From assembly GCA_038496445.1 (NCBI GenBank), contig JALMLS010000024.1, forward strand, positions 1-24,128: a DNA stretch of 24,128 nucleotides, in the 5' to 3' direction. This document shows positions 1 to 8,991 of the stretch, piece after piece; position 1 is the stretch's first letter, and every line of letters starts with the position of its first letter. Position numbers and translations under genes: made by a program. Source of the DNA: Trichosphaerium sp. ATCC 40318. Taxonomy: Eukaryota; Discosea; Flabellinia; Trichosidae. The notes under the pieces are model-generated. The model was given only the letters and a program-made list of their open reading frames with translations. It searched no databases and had not been told where the DNA came from.

Positions 1-899
1 AAATAGCAGGTAATAGAGGAGTGTCAGTAAGTAATCAATGTCTTTGTAGAGGAACGTCTCATCAGAAAACTGTGCGTTAAAGTGATGAACATTTTCAATT
101 TAAAAAAACATGCTCCAATACCTTAAAGTCGTTGTCAGTTGGATCTTCATCGCTCCATTTCAACACAGCGTAATCAAAACTTGTATCACCCATTCTTAGC
201 TTTGAAGATGATATTTGAGGCGTAGGTAAAGTTGCCTCATTTGTAACTATTGTAGTAGTTGCAACAGTATTGTTTCCACCGATAGCGTATTTACAGGTGA
301 GTGTATCAACCGTGAATTTAGGTGAAGGTTGTTTCTACAGCAAAAAAAAAAAAATCAGAATTTTGGATGATTAATTTCTCTCTCTAAAGCTGGTACCTCG
401 GTCCAACGACACCTGCGTTGTTTAGAAGATATTGTGGTGTTCACACAGCCGCCTTTTGCTATGGTGTATTCTATCAACTAAGCGTAGAATTAATATTTTT
501 TGAGTTTTTTTCTAAAACAAGGAAGTAGAGTTACTTCACCGGCAGCGTAGAATTGATAAGTAGTAACGTTTGTGTAAGGAGAGAACAGTCCAGACTGAAT
601 AGCGCCACTCATAGCCTGCGTTTTGGTTAATTATGGAGGATATCGTTTAAAAATGATATTAAGCGCGGTTTTAGAAGTATATATACTGCTGGGTTACGTA
701 CTAGCTGCCATTCATCTTGACCTGTGATTCTGTACTTAATTGTACCCTTGGCTCTTGCTGGCTGACCACCAATGGTACTGGGGCTCAACGTGAGGTAATC
801 AAACATTGCAGAGTTAAAAGTCGCTGGAAGAGGCGTAAAAATAGGCTGAGCATATACTCCCAGTATAACTACAGCTACGAAAAGCAATATTGTTTGCAT
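1..899 (-). CDS. Secreted protein of unknown function, 3' end outside window
   Basis: Assembled from five exons on the minus strand: 702-899, 535-615, 397-477, 122-334 and 1-69, the last running off the left edge. All exons join in phase 0, and the introns (86, 57, 62 and 52 nt) have GT..AG ends. The start at 899 gives a hydrophobic signal peptide (MQTILLFVAVVILGVYA) with a likely cut after VYA. The mature part is rich in Thr, Ser and Tyr with several Asn-X-Thr/Ser sites, and one exon has a Cys pair (residues near KGGCVN and RRCRWTE). This suggests an extracellular, disulfide-bonded and glycosylated protein. I recognise no family. A longer N-terminus starting at 953 is open, but the inner ATG gives the clean signal peptide. 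The next gene is another secreted protein in the same orientation, so this may be a small cluster of surface proteins. The exon structure is inference and not checked by transcripts. Confidence 0.6.
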
Positions 900-1151
900 C
901 GTTGTACTGTAGGCTTGGTGAAACCAGTTGACTTTTTTACATCTGTTGAGCACTCTGAGAGGTCAAGAGCGTTATCCATATAATTTAGATAGGAGTACTA
1001 GAGAAGCGTACGCTTCCAGGAGCCACACGAGTAGCAGGTTAACATAGACCTGGATTGTCGTTACGGGAAAAGTACTGACGCGAAGCTGTAAATGATACAC
1101 GTTCAATTAGGTAGGCCAAGGTGTACAAATTGGTTTTATTGTTTCTCGTGT

Positions 1152-2519
1152 CTATAAAGAAACGAGTAATACACTACACAATAGAATGCCAGCTATGTAA
1201 AGGGTGTTACCTGAAGACCTCAATGACGTTGCATCTACAGGTACTGCTTCAGTTGGTGTTTGTACGATGGTGGAGGTAGGTGCGACTGTAGTAGGTTGGA
1301 CTGTAGTAGTAGGTTCTAGCGTTGTTTGTGGCGGTGGTGTGGAAGTGAGGCTAGTTGGTGGGACTGTTGTTGGTGCTGCTGTCGTTGGCTGTTGCGTAGT
1401 TGGAGCTAGAGTAGTTGGTGGTAACGTTGTTGGAGGTAGAGTCGTCGGAGGTAAAGTTGTTGGCGGTAGACTAGTTGGAGGCAGGGTTGTTGGGGATAAA
1501 GTTGTTGGAGCTAGTGTAGTTGGTGGTAACGTAGTTGGTAATGTTGTCGGAGGCAGTGTTGTTGGAGGTAGAGTAGTTGGTGGCAACGTTGTTGGAGGTA
1601 GTGTAGTTGGTGGTAACGTAGTTGGAGGTAGAGTAGTTGGTGGTAACGTTGTGGGAGGTAGCGTAGTCGGTGGTAACGTTGTGGGAGGTAGCGTAGTTGG
1701 AGGTAGTGTAGTTGGTGGCAACGTTGTCGGAGGCAATGTTGTTGGAGGTAGAGTAGTTGGTGGCAGCGTTGTTGGAGGTAGTGTTGTTGGAGGTAGTGTT
1801 GTTGGAGGTAGAGTTGTTGGAGGTAGAGTTGTTGGGGGTGGCGCAAATGAGAATTCGATAGATGTTGTCTGTCTAGGGGTAAGAACTGGCGTTGGCAGGG
1901 TAAAGCTAAAAACACAATTAATGCTAACGTTCAATGATGGAATGACGTACGTAAATAATGTAGAATTGTAGCTTATGCTAGTAGGAGGGTTCATGAAACC
2001 AGATGACGTCAAAAAAAACCCTACAAACAACTTTAAACAAAATCTACTACGTGGAAATCTAAATGAATAGCTGAAAAAAGTTTCCATTTTGGGAGCGCTC
2101 TACAAAAAAAATCCCTTGAAGGAAATGTACCTGTTACAACTGGTTGAAACATTACGCATGTCATTACCATGTCACTTGAAAATAGAGCTCCGTTTCTGTC
2201 TGCGAAGATAGACAAAGTGAATGTTGTTGGCTCAATGTCAAGGGAGTACGTGTTCGTTGATGTTGCAAATATGTACTCCGTGGTACCAGTGGTTACAAAG
2301 AAGTCTGGATTGTTAGGTTCTGTAGAGTTTTCTATCAAATTGGCCCCAGTACTGCTAAGCACAAGCTCACAGTTACCTTCATCGCCAGCAGCTACATTGT
2401 ATTTAATTTCTTGCATTTTAGAGTTTTTTAGAAAAGAACTTTGTTTTTCGTAAAGCGTACGTACTTAGAGACATTGCTACTGTTATAAGACATAGTACAC
2501 ATAGAAGAGCTTTTATCAT
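1152..2519 (-). CDS. Mucin-like GPI-type surface protein with PTTLP repeats
   Basis: Three exons on the minus strand: 2465-2519, 2138-2409 and 1152-2099, with introns of 55 and 38 nt; about 424 aa. Exon 1 encodes a signal peptide (MIKALLCVLCLITVAMS). Exon 2 is a globular-looking region of about 90 residues with two Cys and Asn-X-Ser/Thr sites. Exon 3 holds about 30 tandem copies of a five-residue unit, Pro-Thr-Thr-Leu-Pro, fading into Thr/Pro/Ala/Val variants. It ends in a hydrophobic tail (GNTLYIAGILLCSVLLVSL) directly before TAG with no cytoplasmic charge, as in GPI-anchor signals. Thr/Pro arrays like this are usually heavily O-glycosylated rods that lift a domain off the membrane. A surface or cell-wall adhesin or coat role is inference. 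Two further stretches inside exon 3 (a 30-nt and a 45-nt GT..AG segment, both in frame and without stops) could also be introns, so the N-terminal part of exon 3 is uncertain. Confidence 0.7.
1375..1845 (-). repeat. 15-bp tandem repeat coding PTTLP
   Basis: On the plus strand this is a run of GTTGTTGGAGGTAGA-like units about 15 bp long, repeated about 30 times with third-position changes. It encodes the Pro-Thr-Thr-Leu-Pro stalk on the minus strand. One unit carries an in-frame deletion (PTTLPTTLPP), as expected from slippage or unequal exchange. Copy number is likely polymorphic. Confidence 0.9.
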
Positions 2520-2733
2520 GGTGGTTATTATTGAAAATGAGTAAACTGTGGAGTATTCTCCGCCGTAACAATATCTCCATTTCCGGATTTCACTGTTTGT
2601 TCTCTTTGCAGTTCCTTTCGCCGTCTATAGTAATTTACAACACAATGAAAGGTACAAAAGCTAGTACAATTACCGAAAATCGTACAATGTTTTCTAGGCT
2701 TGTAAACAGACCCGTACGCGTTCAAAATATCTA

Positions 2734-3127
2734 CTAGCGCACGTTTTCGTTTAAATAGAACAAAGGTAGATAGTATTTTCTAAAAGCGGAGCTGACGTCA
2801 CTGTATTTTGATTCCTTTGTTATTAACTGCTCTACGGCTTTGAGTACTGCAGTAGGGTTAGCTGTGCTTTCAACTAACTATGAAAAGAATGGAATACAGG
2901 TTGGAAGCCTTTTTGAAGCGTGTTGGCTTAGGCGATCGTCTATTTGGTATCTCTAGCGCGAATAAACTGAGTTTTACCTGATTATACATTTAACAAGTCC
3001 AAAACCCAGGTACAACAGTGCATTTGTTACGTATTTCTAACAAACATTCTATGGAGCTAGTTGGAATTAAATAGTGCACAAAGAAAAAAGTGAGATACGA
3101 AAGTGATAACAGCCATAGGTTGGTCAT
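2734..3127 (-). CDS. Small four-exon hypothetical protein (84 aa)
   Basis: Proposed from splice phase alone. Exons are 3099-3127, 3014-3056, 2898-2952 and 2734-2861, with introns of 42, 61 and 36 nt, all GT..AG, and every phase joins (2, 0, 1). The protein starts MTNLWLLSLSSIECLLEIRN and ends YLPLFYLNENVR before TAG. It looks mostly helical, with a Lys/Glu-rich middle (VLKAVEQLITKESKYSD). The first residues are hydrophobic but too short for a clear signal peptide. No family is recognised. The alternative is that these are exons of the upstream gene ending at 3228, but I found no splice that joins the two in frame. The last exon, with its dense unbroken coding, is the best-supported part. Confidence 0.45.
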
Positions 3128-3227
3128 TAATGGCCATCAACACCTGAAGTATAGCCCAGGTGGTAGACATGCGCAGGAGTTTACAATAAGGTGACGCATT
3201 TCATTGACTGAACCTATGGCAGTGATT

Positions 3228-4653
3228 TTATAATACATCTTCCCAAGGAAAACTTAGATCAACCCTTTGTTTTCTAAGTACAGCCTTACACTCCTCTTGA
3301 ATATCATGTGATTGTTTCATAACAAGGTTTAATCTTATTCTAATACGTGCAGCATCTTGTTTACAAGCCATCTCCTTTTGATACCAACCTACATCTCGTT
3401 AAGCATACAACTACAAAAAAAATCTCTTAAAACAACTACCTTGCTCTTGACTCATGTTATTCTCGACTATGTGTAATCTTTGTCTTAGTAGATATGATAA
3501 AGCCATTATATATGGTTCTCTTATACTAGAGAATTGTAGTGATGCTTTTGCAAGAAGCCAAGAGTCTGTATTCCATAGCAGCTTCTTAGCTGTGTTTGTC
3601 AAAATCATATCTATCATTGCTTTATTGCAAGCATTTTCAGAAGCTTCAGGAACCGATGATGTACTATCCAGAAAAGGTAGTACAAGTGCTAATACCAGTA
3701 GCTCCTATGATTAAAAATGAATAAATACAGAGTATGTAGTATTAACCATACGACAAATTGAGGATCTTTTAGCAACTTAATATGGTTTTTTGCAAAATGC
3801 TCTTTATGTCTTTGAAGTGACTTTTGTGTATCAATAAGCATGCTATCGTTGTATATTTCTTCCCAATCTTTGCGTAGTAAATGAGCTGCCCCTCTTTTAT
3901 ATGTGTAAGAAGGATGAGAAACGAACTTGGGTACATCTGTAGGGGAGTAAGTGGTCTAACTAAAAACAAAAACATAACCAGACATTGATTAAACTTGTTT
4001 GATTATTATCACCACGTACCATCTTCCGCCGATCTTTTTATTGTATGTGTATGTAATGGTTTTAGGTACTCTTGGAAGGCCATGACATCTGATAATAGTA
4101 ACTCATTGTCAGTACCAGAAGCGATTTTTTCGTAATGTGCAACTGCCTTTCCAAAAAATTCGTAAATGACTATTAAAACGTGTTAGAGTTGGCGTACTAG
4201 CGTGAGAATATTCTGGTTCTCTTCCATAGCTAGTGTAGGATTGTACAGGATCCTCTGGAGTAGAAGCTTTTGCGCGTTTGCTAGAGCGTTAACCGTTATT
4301 TCAAACTAAGTGCTCAAGTGTCAATATACGCCATAATCAGGGTTTTGACCGATTTTGTATGTCGTACTTTAATTTCTAAGTTATTTTGCTTCAAAACGCG
4401 TAGATAGCGCTCCAAGAACTCAAGAGATGATGAATTCGTAGTAGCAATGACCTTTACGTATTATTAATTTAAATTGACATCTAGTACTACACTTCACCTT
4501 TTCTATGTATTCAGCTTGTTTTATTAGAACTGCAAACGTATGATTGTCGACAGAGGGCAGGTTTTGACATAGTGTAACAAGTTTAGGCAGAAATGCCTCT
4601 AGAACTTTTTTTATTTGACTCCATGACACCTTTGGATGCGTCCAGCGAGACAT
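3228..4653 (-). CDS. Helical protein of unknown function with apparent frameshift
   Basis: About 380 aa from seven blocks on the minus strand: 4498-4653, 4330-4451, 4020-4280, 3752-3936, 3440-3704 and 3228-3388. Introns are 46, 49, 83, 47 and 51 nt. The start MSRWTHPKVSWSQIKKVLEAF follows the 43-bp gap to the divergent gene; the stop is TAA. Exon 4020-4280 is one base too long for its flanking phases. It reads well in one frame up to a run of six T on the minus strand (4153-4158 on plus), then well in the next frame (GKAVAHYEKIASGTDNE). Removing one T restores both phase and sense, so this is probably a sequencing error or a real mutation. The protein is mostly alpha-helical, with a polar Ser/Thr/Pro/Tyr linker after about residue 92 and long amphipathic helices afterwards; HEAT/TPR-like folds are possible. 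I do not recognise the family. Confidence 0.55.
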
Positions 4654-4696
4654 TAAAAGTTTTGTTTGACTTTAAGCTGAATAAGCCAACAAAAAA
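4654..4696. promoter_or_regulatory. 43-bp divergent promoter region
   Basis: The space between the start codons of the minus-strand gene (4653) and the plus-strand GGQ-hydrolase gene (4697) is only 43 bp and AT-rich. Any 5' UTRs must be very short or overlap, so the two genes probably share one bidirectional promoter. No specific box was identified. Confidence 0.5.
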
Positions 4697-5483
4697 ATGT
4701 TGCAAGCCTGCACACGCATCTCGCGTGCCCAACAAGCAGTGCGAGCTCAAAAACAACCTAAAACACGCAGTAAGTTACAACTAACTGCTTTTTTTGTGAC
4801 ATCCACTAGTACACGCAAAATTCTATGTACGGCAACAGAAGAACAACATAGATGATCTACGGGTGGAATTGAAGAAAGCCAAAAAGCTAACGGCACGATT
4901 CTCGCTGTAGCTCAACTCATCTAAACGCTAGGTGCCAGAAATACCAAGAGATAAGATCGATATGAAGTTTATTCACTCAAGCGGTATTAGTGCATCCCAC
5001 AACTTGCAAACTAACCCTCCAACAGGTCCCGGAGGTCAAAATGTTAATAAAGTAGCGACAAAAGCTGAAATGCGGTTCAACGTCTCAGAAGCGACTTGGA
5101 TTCCAGAAGAGATTCTAGTACGACCTTTTGCATAAATAACAATCTAAAAACAGTATTCAGGAGCAGTTTCAAGTCCTCAATAAGCACAGAATCACAAAGG
5201 CAGGAGATTTCATTATTACAAGTCAGAAAACACGTTATCAGGTTCTTAATTAATAGACTATTGGCAATCCTCTTACCCTAATCATCGTATAGGAACGTAA
5301 CATTGAAGATTGTTACACAAAGCTTCGTCAGTATCTAGAACAAGCCAGTTTCATACCTGGAGAGAAACCACCAGAAGTCATTTCGGAGCACTCCAAAAAC
5401 AAGCGCATAGAGGTAAATTAATACCATTAACGTACCCTTACTTACCATATAATAAAGAAAAAGAAGTACAGAGGAGACATTAA
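4697..5483 (+). CDS. Mitochondrial peptidyl-tRNA hydrolase ICT1/MRPL58-like
   Basis: Seven exons: 4697-4769, 4810-4862, 4932-4983, 5026-5117, 5161-5241, 5293-5412 and 5472-5483. All phases fit and the introns are 40-69 nt; 160 aa with stop TAA. Residues 1-25 (MLQACTRISRAQQAVRAQ) are Arg-rich without acids, a mitochondrial presequence. The core carries the release-factor motif SSGPGGQNVNKVATKAEMRF, with GGQ at about residues 62-64, followed by WIPEEI and a Lys/Arg-rich C-terminus. Proteins of this family hydrolyse peptidyl-tRNA on mitochondrial ribosomes, rescuing stalled ones; the vertebrate member is also a large-subunit protein. It is shorter than human ICT1 (about 206 aa) but has the whole catalytic domain. 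The GPGGQ motif is split by an intron right after SSG. The first two exons are less certain than the GGQ exons. Confidence 0.88.
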
Positions 5484-6100
5484 GAAGGGTAGAAGCCAAA
5501 AGGTTGACTTTTAAAAAAAAACATGTCAAAAAAAAAAAAGAAAGCTCACCTTTAACTTACCAACTCACCTCTCTATTACACGTACAAAAAAAAAACTGCA
5601 AGCAACCGCTCACAAAAACCCAAAAGGAAATGAATCAGGAAATGGCAAGTGATTGCTTAGTATAACTCTCTGCTTTGTAATAATCCAAATGTAAAATAAC
5701 GAACATGGACTTTGTTTTCGCATTTTTTTTCTTCTATTTAATTTACAGCTATTGTCTGTATTAAAATCACGCACCAGACGTACCAGTATCATAATTTTAT
5801 TTCTACAATAAGGTGGGTAAGCAAAAAGAAGAATTTTGATGCTGTCAAAAGGAGACATCAAGAAAAAACAAGAAATTTTTCAACAACAAAAAAAAAAAAA
5901 GAAAAGGAATAAAAAAAAATCATTACCCGTCGTTCCGTACCAATTTTACTTACCGAAACTTGGATTCAAAAATTCCAACAAAAAAAAACTCACCCAGTCT
6001 TTGTACCAAAGCAAAAAAAAAAAAATTTTCTTACCCACACAACACTGTATGTTTTGATTCTGGACTATTAAAAAGAACGTACCGATAACGGGAAACTTAC
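5484..6100. other. Homopolymer-rich stretch between ICT1-like and HMG genes
   Basis: This 617-bp stretch has at least eight A runs of 8-13 on the plus strand (T runs on minus). Between them on the minus strand lie several splice-donor-like hexamers (GTAAGT, GTACGT, GTGAGT, GTAAGA) and some AG ends. Part must be the 3' UTR of the ICT1-like gene. Part is probably a long intron and the last exon of the HMG gene (5789-5841, LLTHLIVEIKL then TGA, would fit in phase). No other gene is supported. Confidence 0.4.
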
Positions 6101-6803
6101 CAATATCACCGTGTAGTGTCGTACCATCTGTGGTTGTCATACTGTCAGAACTGTTAAGCGCATCTTGTAAAGAGTACAAGAAGTCAAGATACGCAGGAGG
6201 CGCTTGTGCTGTACTGGTCGGTTGCTCTGAAACTGTTTTGGCCTGTTTAGTAGTTTGACGTGGGACCGCAGACTGAGTTGCTTTCGGTTTAGGCTAAGTG
6301 AGTTAATAAAATGTTTAATGCATCAATAGTACCTTAGAACATGACCGTCTCCGTTTGTATGAGTATTCAGGATGAGCAGCCTTGAATTTTGCTTGAAGGT
6401 CTTTTGCTTTCGCTTTAAATTGTTGTTTCTTGTCTTCGTCTAGCGCTCTCCACTTCTCACTTAGCATCTTTGTGGCTGTGACGTTGTGTAGACCTGGGTA
6501 TTGAAGGCGAAGTGCTGGGCGTTCGCTTTGACAAAATAGAATGTATGCGTTTGGTGGTCGTTTGGGTCTATCCTTCTCTAGTTTTCTTTTTCGCGTGCTT
6601 TTTTGTGGTTTTTTGTTGTTTGTAGTCGAAATACCAAACAGTAGGTCGCAAAATGTGTCTGCGTCAGTAGCAGTGAGCGCAGCTTCTATATTGTAGCCGC
6701 GGTCTTTTGAAATTGCTTTGCCCTGAGCTACTTCAACGGTGCTTGGTTGGGGAAACGGAAGGTCGTTTGTAAAAGGCAACATTGAGTCTAAGGTGATGCT
6801 CAT
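5789..6803 (-). CDS. HMG-box DNA-binding protein, MATA/SOX-like
   Basis: Exon 1 is 6333-6803 and exon 2 is 6101-6293, joined over a 38-nt intron; a last exon at 5789-5841 is possible but weak. The HMG box covers about residues 79-153. It has the start RPKRPPNAYILF, the middle YPGLHN, the Trp core KWRAL and the end HPEYSYKRRR. This pattern (PPNAYILF and HPxYxYxxRR) belongs to the sequence-specific HMG class that includes fungal mating-type/Ste11 proteins and SOX factors, which bend DNA and bind in the nucleus. A basic stretch (KKPQKSTRKRKLEKDRPKR) before the box is a likely nuclear signal. Upstream is an acidic, hydrophobic region and downstream a Gln/Thr/Ser-rich tail, as in transcription factors. 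Which process it controls cannot be told. It is divergent from the MEMO1 gene at 58 bp. The C-terminus is unresolved. Confidence 0.8.
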
Positions 6804-6861
6804 TGTACGTGTAACTGTTATTTTATTACATTTGACTTTTTTTTTCTCGCAGTTTGTCGTG
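6804..6861. promoter_or_regulatory. 58-bp divergent promoter region
   Basis: The gap between the HMG gene start (6803, minus) and the MEMO1 start (6862, plus) is 58 bp, AT-rich, with a T9 tract followed by CTCGCAG. That tract resembles a splice acceptor, so a noncoding 5' exon of MEMO1 within the HMG gene is possible. A shared bidirectional promoter is the simpler reading. Confidence 0.45.
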
Positions 6862-8163
6862 ATGGAAAACGTAAGAGAAGCATCTCACGCTGGGTCGTGG
6901 TACACGTCAAGAGGTATGTGTGGGTTGTTTGGTTTTGTACAAAAAAACTGGGTTTAAATACGGGTTTTAGGAAAGCAATTACGTAGCGAACTTGATGCGT
7001 ATCTTGGTAACGCAAAGAGTGAGGATCGTGCTGTTCAGGCAATTATTGGACCGTACGATAAATCTGTACAGTATTGTTTTTGACTACGTTAGGCATGCTG
7101 GTTATAGCTACTGTGGAGAAACCTTGGCGTGGGCATACAAAAACGTTAATTCTGACCACATGTAATAACCGTAAACTGAAATTACAACCTGACACTTCTT
7201 CAGAGACCGTATTATTCTCATTGGACCAAGCCATCGCATGAGTTACGAAGGATTAGCATTATCATCAATGTCTGAGTACGAAACGCCTCTCGGTAACATT
7301 TCTATTGATACACAAGGTGCCCAACTTTTTTTAAACGTGTCTGACGCCTTCACAGAGGTTAAGAAGTTACTCGACACGAGAATGTTTGGTTCCTTCGACA
7401 AAGACGATGACGAGGAAGAACACTCCCTTGAGATGCATCTCCCTTTTATTAAACGTGTAATGGGCGAGTACGTGAATAGCAAATTATGATCTAGTCTCAC
7501 ACTCTTACATCTGTTCATAGAAAAGAGTTTACACTTGTACCAATGCTTGCTGGACAAGTCTCACCTTCATTATCAAATAAATATGCTGGTATATTTGAGA
7601 AATACATAGACGATCCTCATACCTTGATTATCATCTCAACAGACTTTTGTCATTGGGGTAGTCGCTTTGGGTATGGTCAAATGAAAAAAACTGAAAAAAA
7701 TATCTTTATCACCTTCGCGATCTTCACGTTTTTTATTCATCCCAAGGTACACGTATTACGAGAAGAAGTATAAAAAAATACACGAGTCTATAACAGCACT
7801 TGATAAACGTGGTATGGAAGCCATTGGTACGTTTGCTACTGTACCAACACTGGTTTTCTTAATTTTTTATTGTTAGAAAGTGGTGATCCCAATAAATTCT
7901 GGAAGTATATTACTTCCACTAGAAACACAATTTGTGGTCGACATGCTATACTTGTACGTCTGAATTTACCCGTTAAAGAATATACCACAGTAATGTACTT
8001 ATGTCCATTGTAATAGGTATTAATGAGTTCTCTTCGTAAAGCAATGGCTAAGACTGCAAAAGAAGCCGAAATTAAGTTTGTTCATTACTCGCAATCAAGC
8101 CAGTGTAAATCCTTTTCTGATTCTTCAGTCAGTTACGCAGCAGGAGTGGTCTTTTCGGAGTAG
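6862..8163 (+). CDS. MEMO1: MEMO1-family protein
   Basis: Eight exons: 6862-6913, 6971-7052, 7093-7161, 7204-7467, 7521-7670, 7747-7826, 7877-7953 and 8017-8163. The introns are 40-76 nt and every phase fits; 306 aa, close to the 297 aa of human MEMO1. The start MENVREASHAGSWYTSR matches the family N-terminus. Family metal-site residues are present: His in GPHAGYSYCG (about 46), His in GPSHRMSY (about 78) and Cys in TICGRH (about 252). STDFCHWGSRFGY and the end YSQSSQCKSFSDSSVSYAAG are also conserved. MEMO proteins are structurally related to extradiol dioxygenases. The animal protein acts in ErbB2-driven motility and copper/redox handling, but the ancestral role in microbes is not settled. 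The gene looks intact; its stop is TAG, about 80 bp before an LRR pseudogene. Confidence 0.95.
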
Positions 8164-8239
8164 ATAAAGACCTTCAATGCTATCAATAAGGACCTCGGTG
8201 TTCTTATACTTGTACATAGATAATAAATCACAATCATGT

Positions 8240-8859
8240 TTTTTGAATGATACTCCAGTAACAGATGAAGGTGTAAAGGCACTTGCTGGAGTTCATACTA
8301 TTGATCTTGGTGGCACTTCAGTAACAGATGAAGGTGTAAAATCACTTGCTGGAGTTCGTAATATTTATCTTCATGGCACTTCAGTAACAGATGAAGGTGT
8401 AAAAGCGCTTGCAGGAGTTCATTATATTAGCCTTAAGCGTACTTCAGTCACAGATGAAGGTGTTAAAGCACTTGCTGGAGTTCATACTATTGACCTCAAT
8501 GGCACTTCAATAACAGCTGAAGGTATAAAGGATTTGACCTGAAATAGCGCTATTTTATTGTAACGTTAAGCCTACTTTTAAAAAGCCATTCCTGATTAAT
8601 AGCAAGCACGTGACTTTCTGGTCGAATGCTCGCGTAAAGTGCTACATAAGGATACACTAATAGTACAGCTTGCAGAGTTGCAAAAGGTTATCTATGTTCA
8701 CAAACGGTGCCGAAAAATAAGGAGTAGCGCTAACACAAACTAGCGCTATTTCAGGTCAAATCCAAAAGCGCTTGTTGGGAAAAAAAAGTAAATGCACGTT
8801 ACACTTTAGTAACAAAAGAAGGAGTTAAAGCTTTAAAAGGAACTAGTGTATGGATATGA
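8240..8859 (+). pseudogene. Broken LRR gene, paralogue of 18048-19247
   Basis: From about 8240 the plus strand encodes near-perfect 21-residue LRR units (TSVTDEGVKALAGVHTIDL type), about five in a row. The frame ends at TGA (8540-8542), which lies inside the inverted repeat of an inserted element (8530-8763). After the element the LRR sequence resumes (KALVG), then is out of frame through an A8 run, then returns as LVTKEGVKALKGTSV before TGA. There is no F-box part; the region upstream is only 80 bp of unrelated sequence after MEMO1. It is thus 5'-truncated, frameshifted and insertion-split. Repeat wording is nearly the same as in the intact gene about 10 kb away, which points to local duplication. 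A short truncated product from 8177 or 8240 cannot be ruled out. Confidence 0.8.
8530..8763. mobile_element. 234-bp MITE with 23-bp perfect terminal inverted repeats
   Basis: The left end 8530-8552 starts GGATTTGACCTGAAATAGC and continues GCTA. The right end 8741-8763 is its exact reverse complement over 23 bp. The inside has no coding capacity, and TAGCGCTA occurs a third time near the right end (8724-8731). The element splits a conserved GIKALVG stretch of the LRR pseudogene. Comparing flanks with intact repeats implies a 3-bp AAA target duplication, which would suit a PIF/Harbinger-like transposase, but the A run makes this uncertain. It needs a transposase supplied elsewhere. Confidence 0.85.
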
Positions 8860-8991
8860 TTCGAATAAAGTCGCAGTATTGTCTTCTATGTCACAATCAT
8901 CTTGTGTTTGCGTATTGTACGCTATAATCTCTTTGTACACTCCCTTATCCAGACTTTGTTGAAACTATTTTATTTGAATGTAAGTACTATA

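Noticed and set aside
1204-1971. Open plus-strand frame of 255 codons rich in Gly-Val
   Set aside because: It is the antisense shadow of the PTTLP repeat. A 15-bp unit without stops keeps several frames open, and the minus strand has signal peptide, splice sites and a GPI-type tail.
4070-4305. Alternative reading of the helical gene (FEITVNALANAQKLLLQ...)
   Set aside because: Splice phases also fit in this frame, but the other frame gives better protein sequence on both sides, and needs just one homopolymer base.
8530-8763. Rho-independent-type terminator
   Set aside because: The inverted ends are 188 bp apart and interrupt a coding repeat; a mobile element explains them better in a eukaryotic setting.
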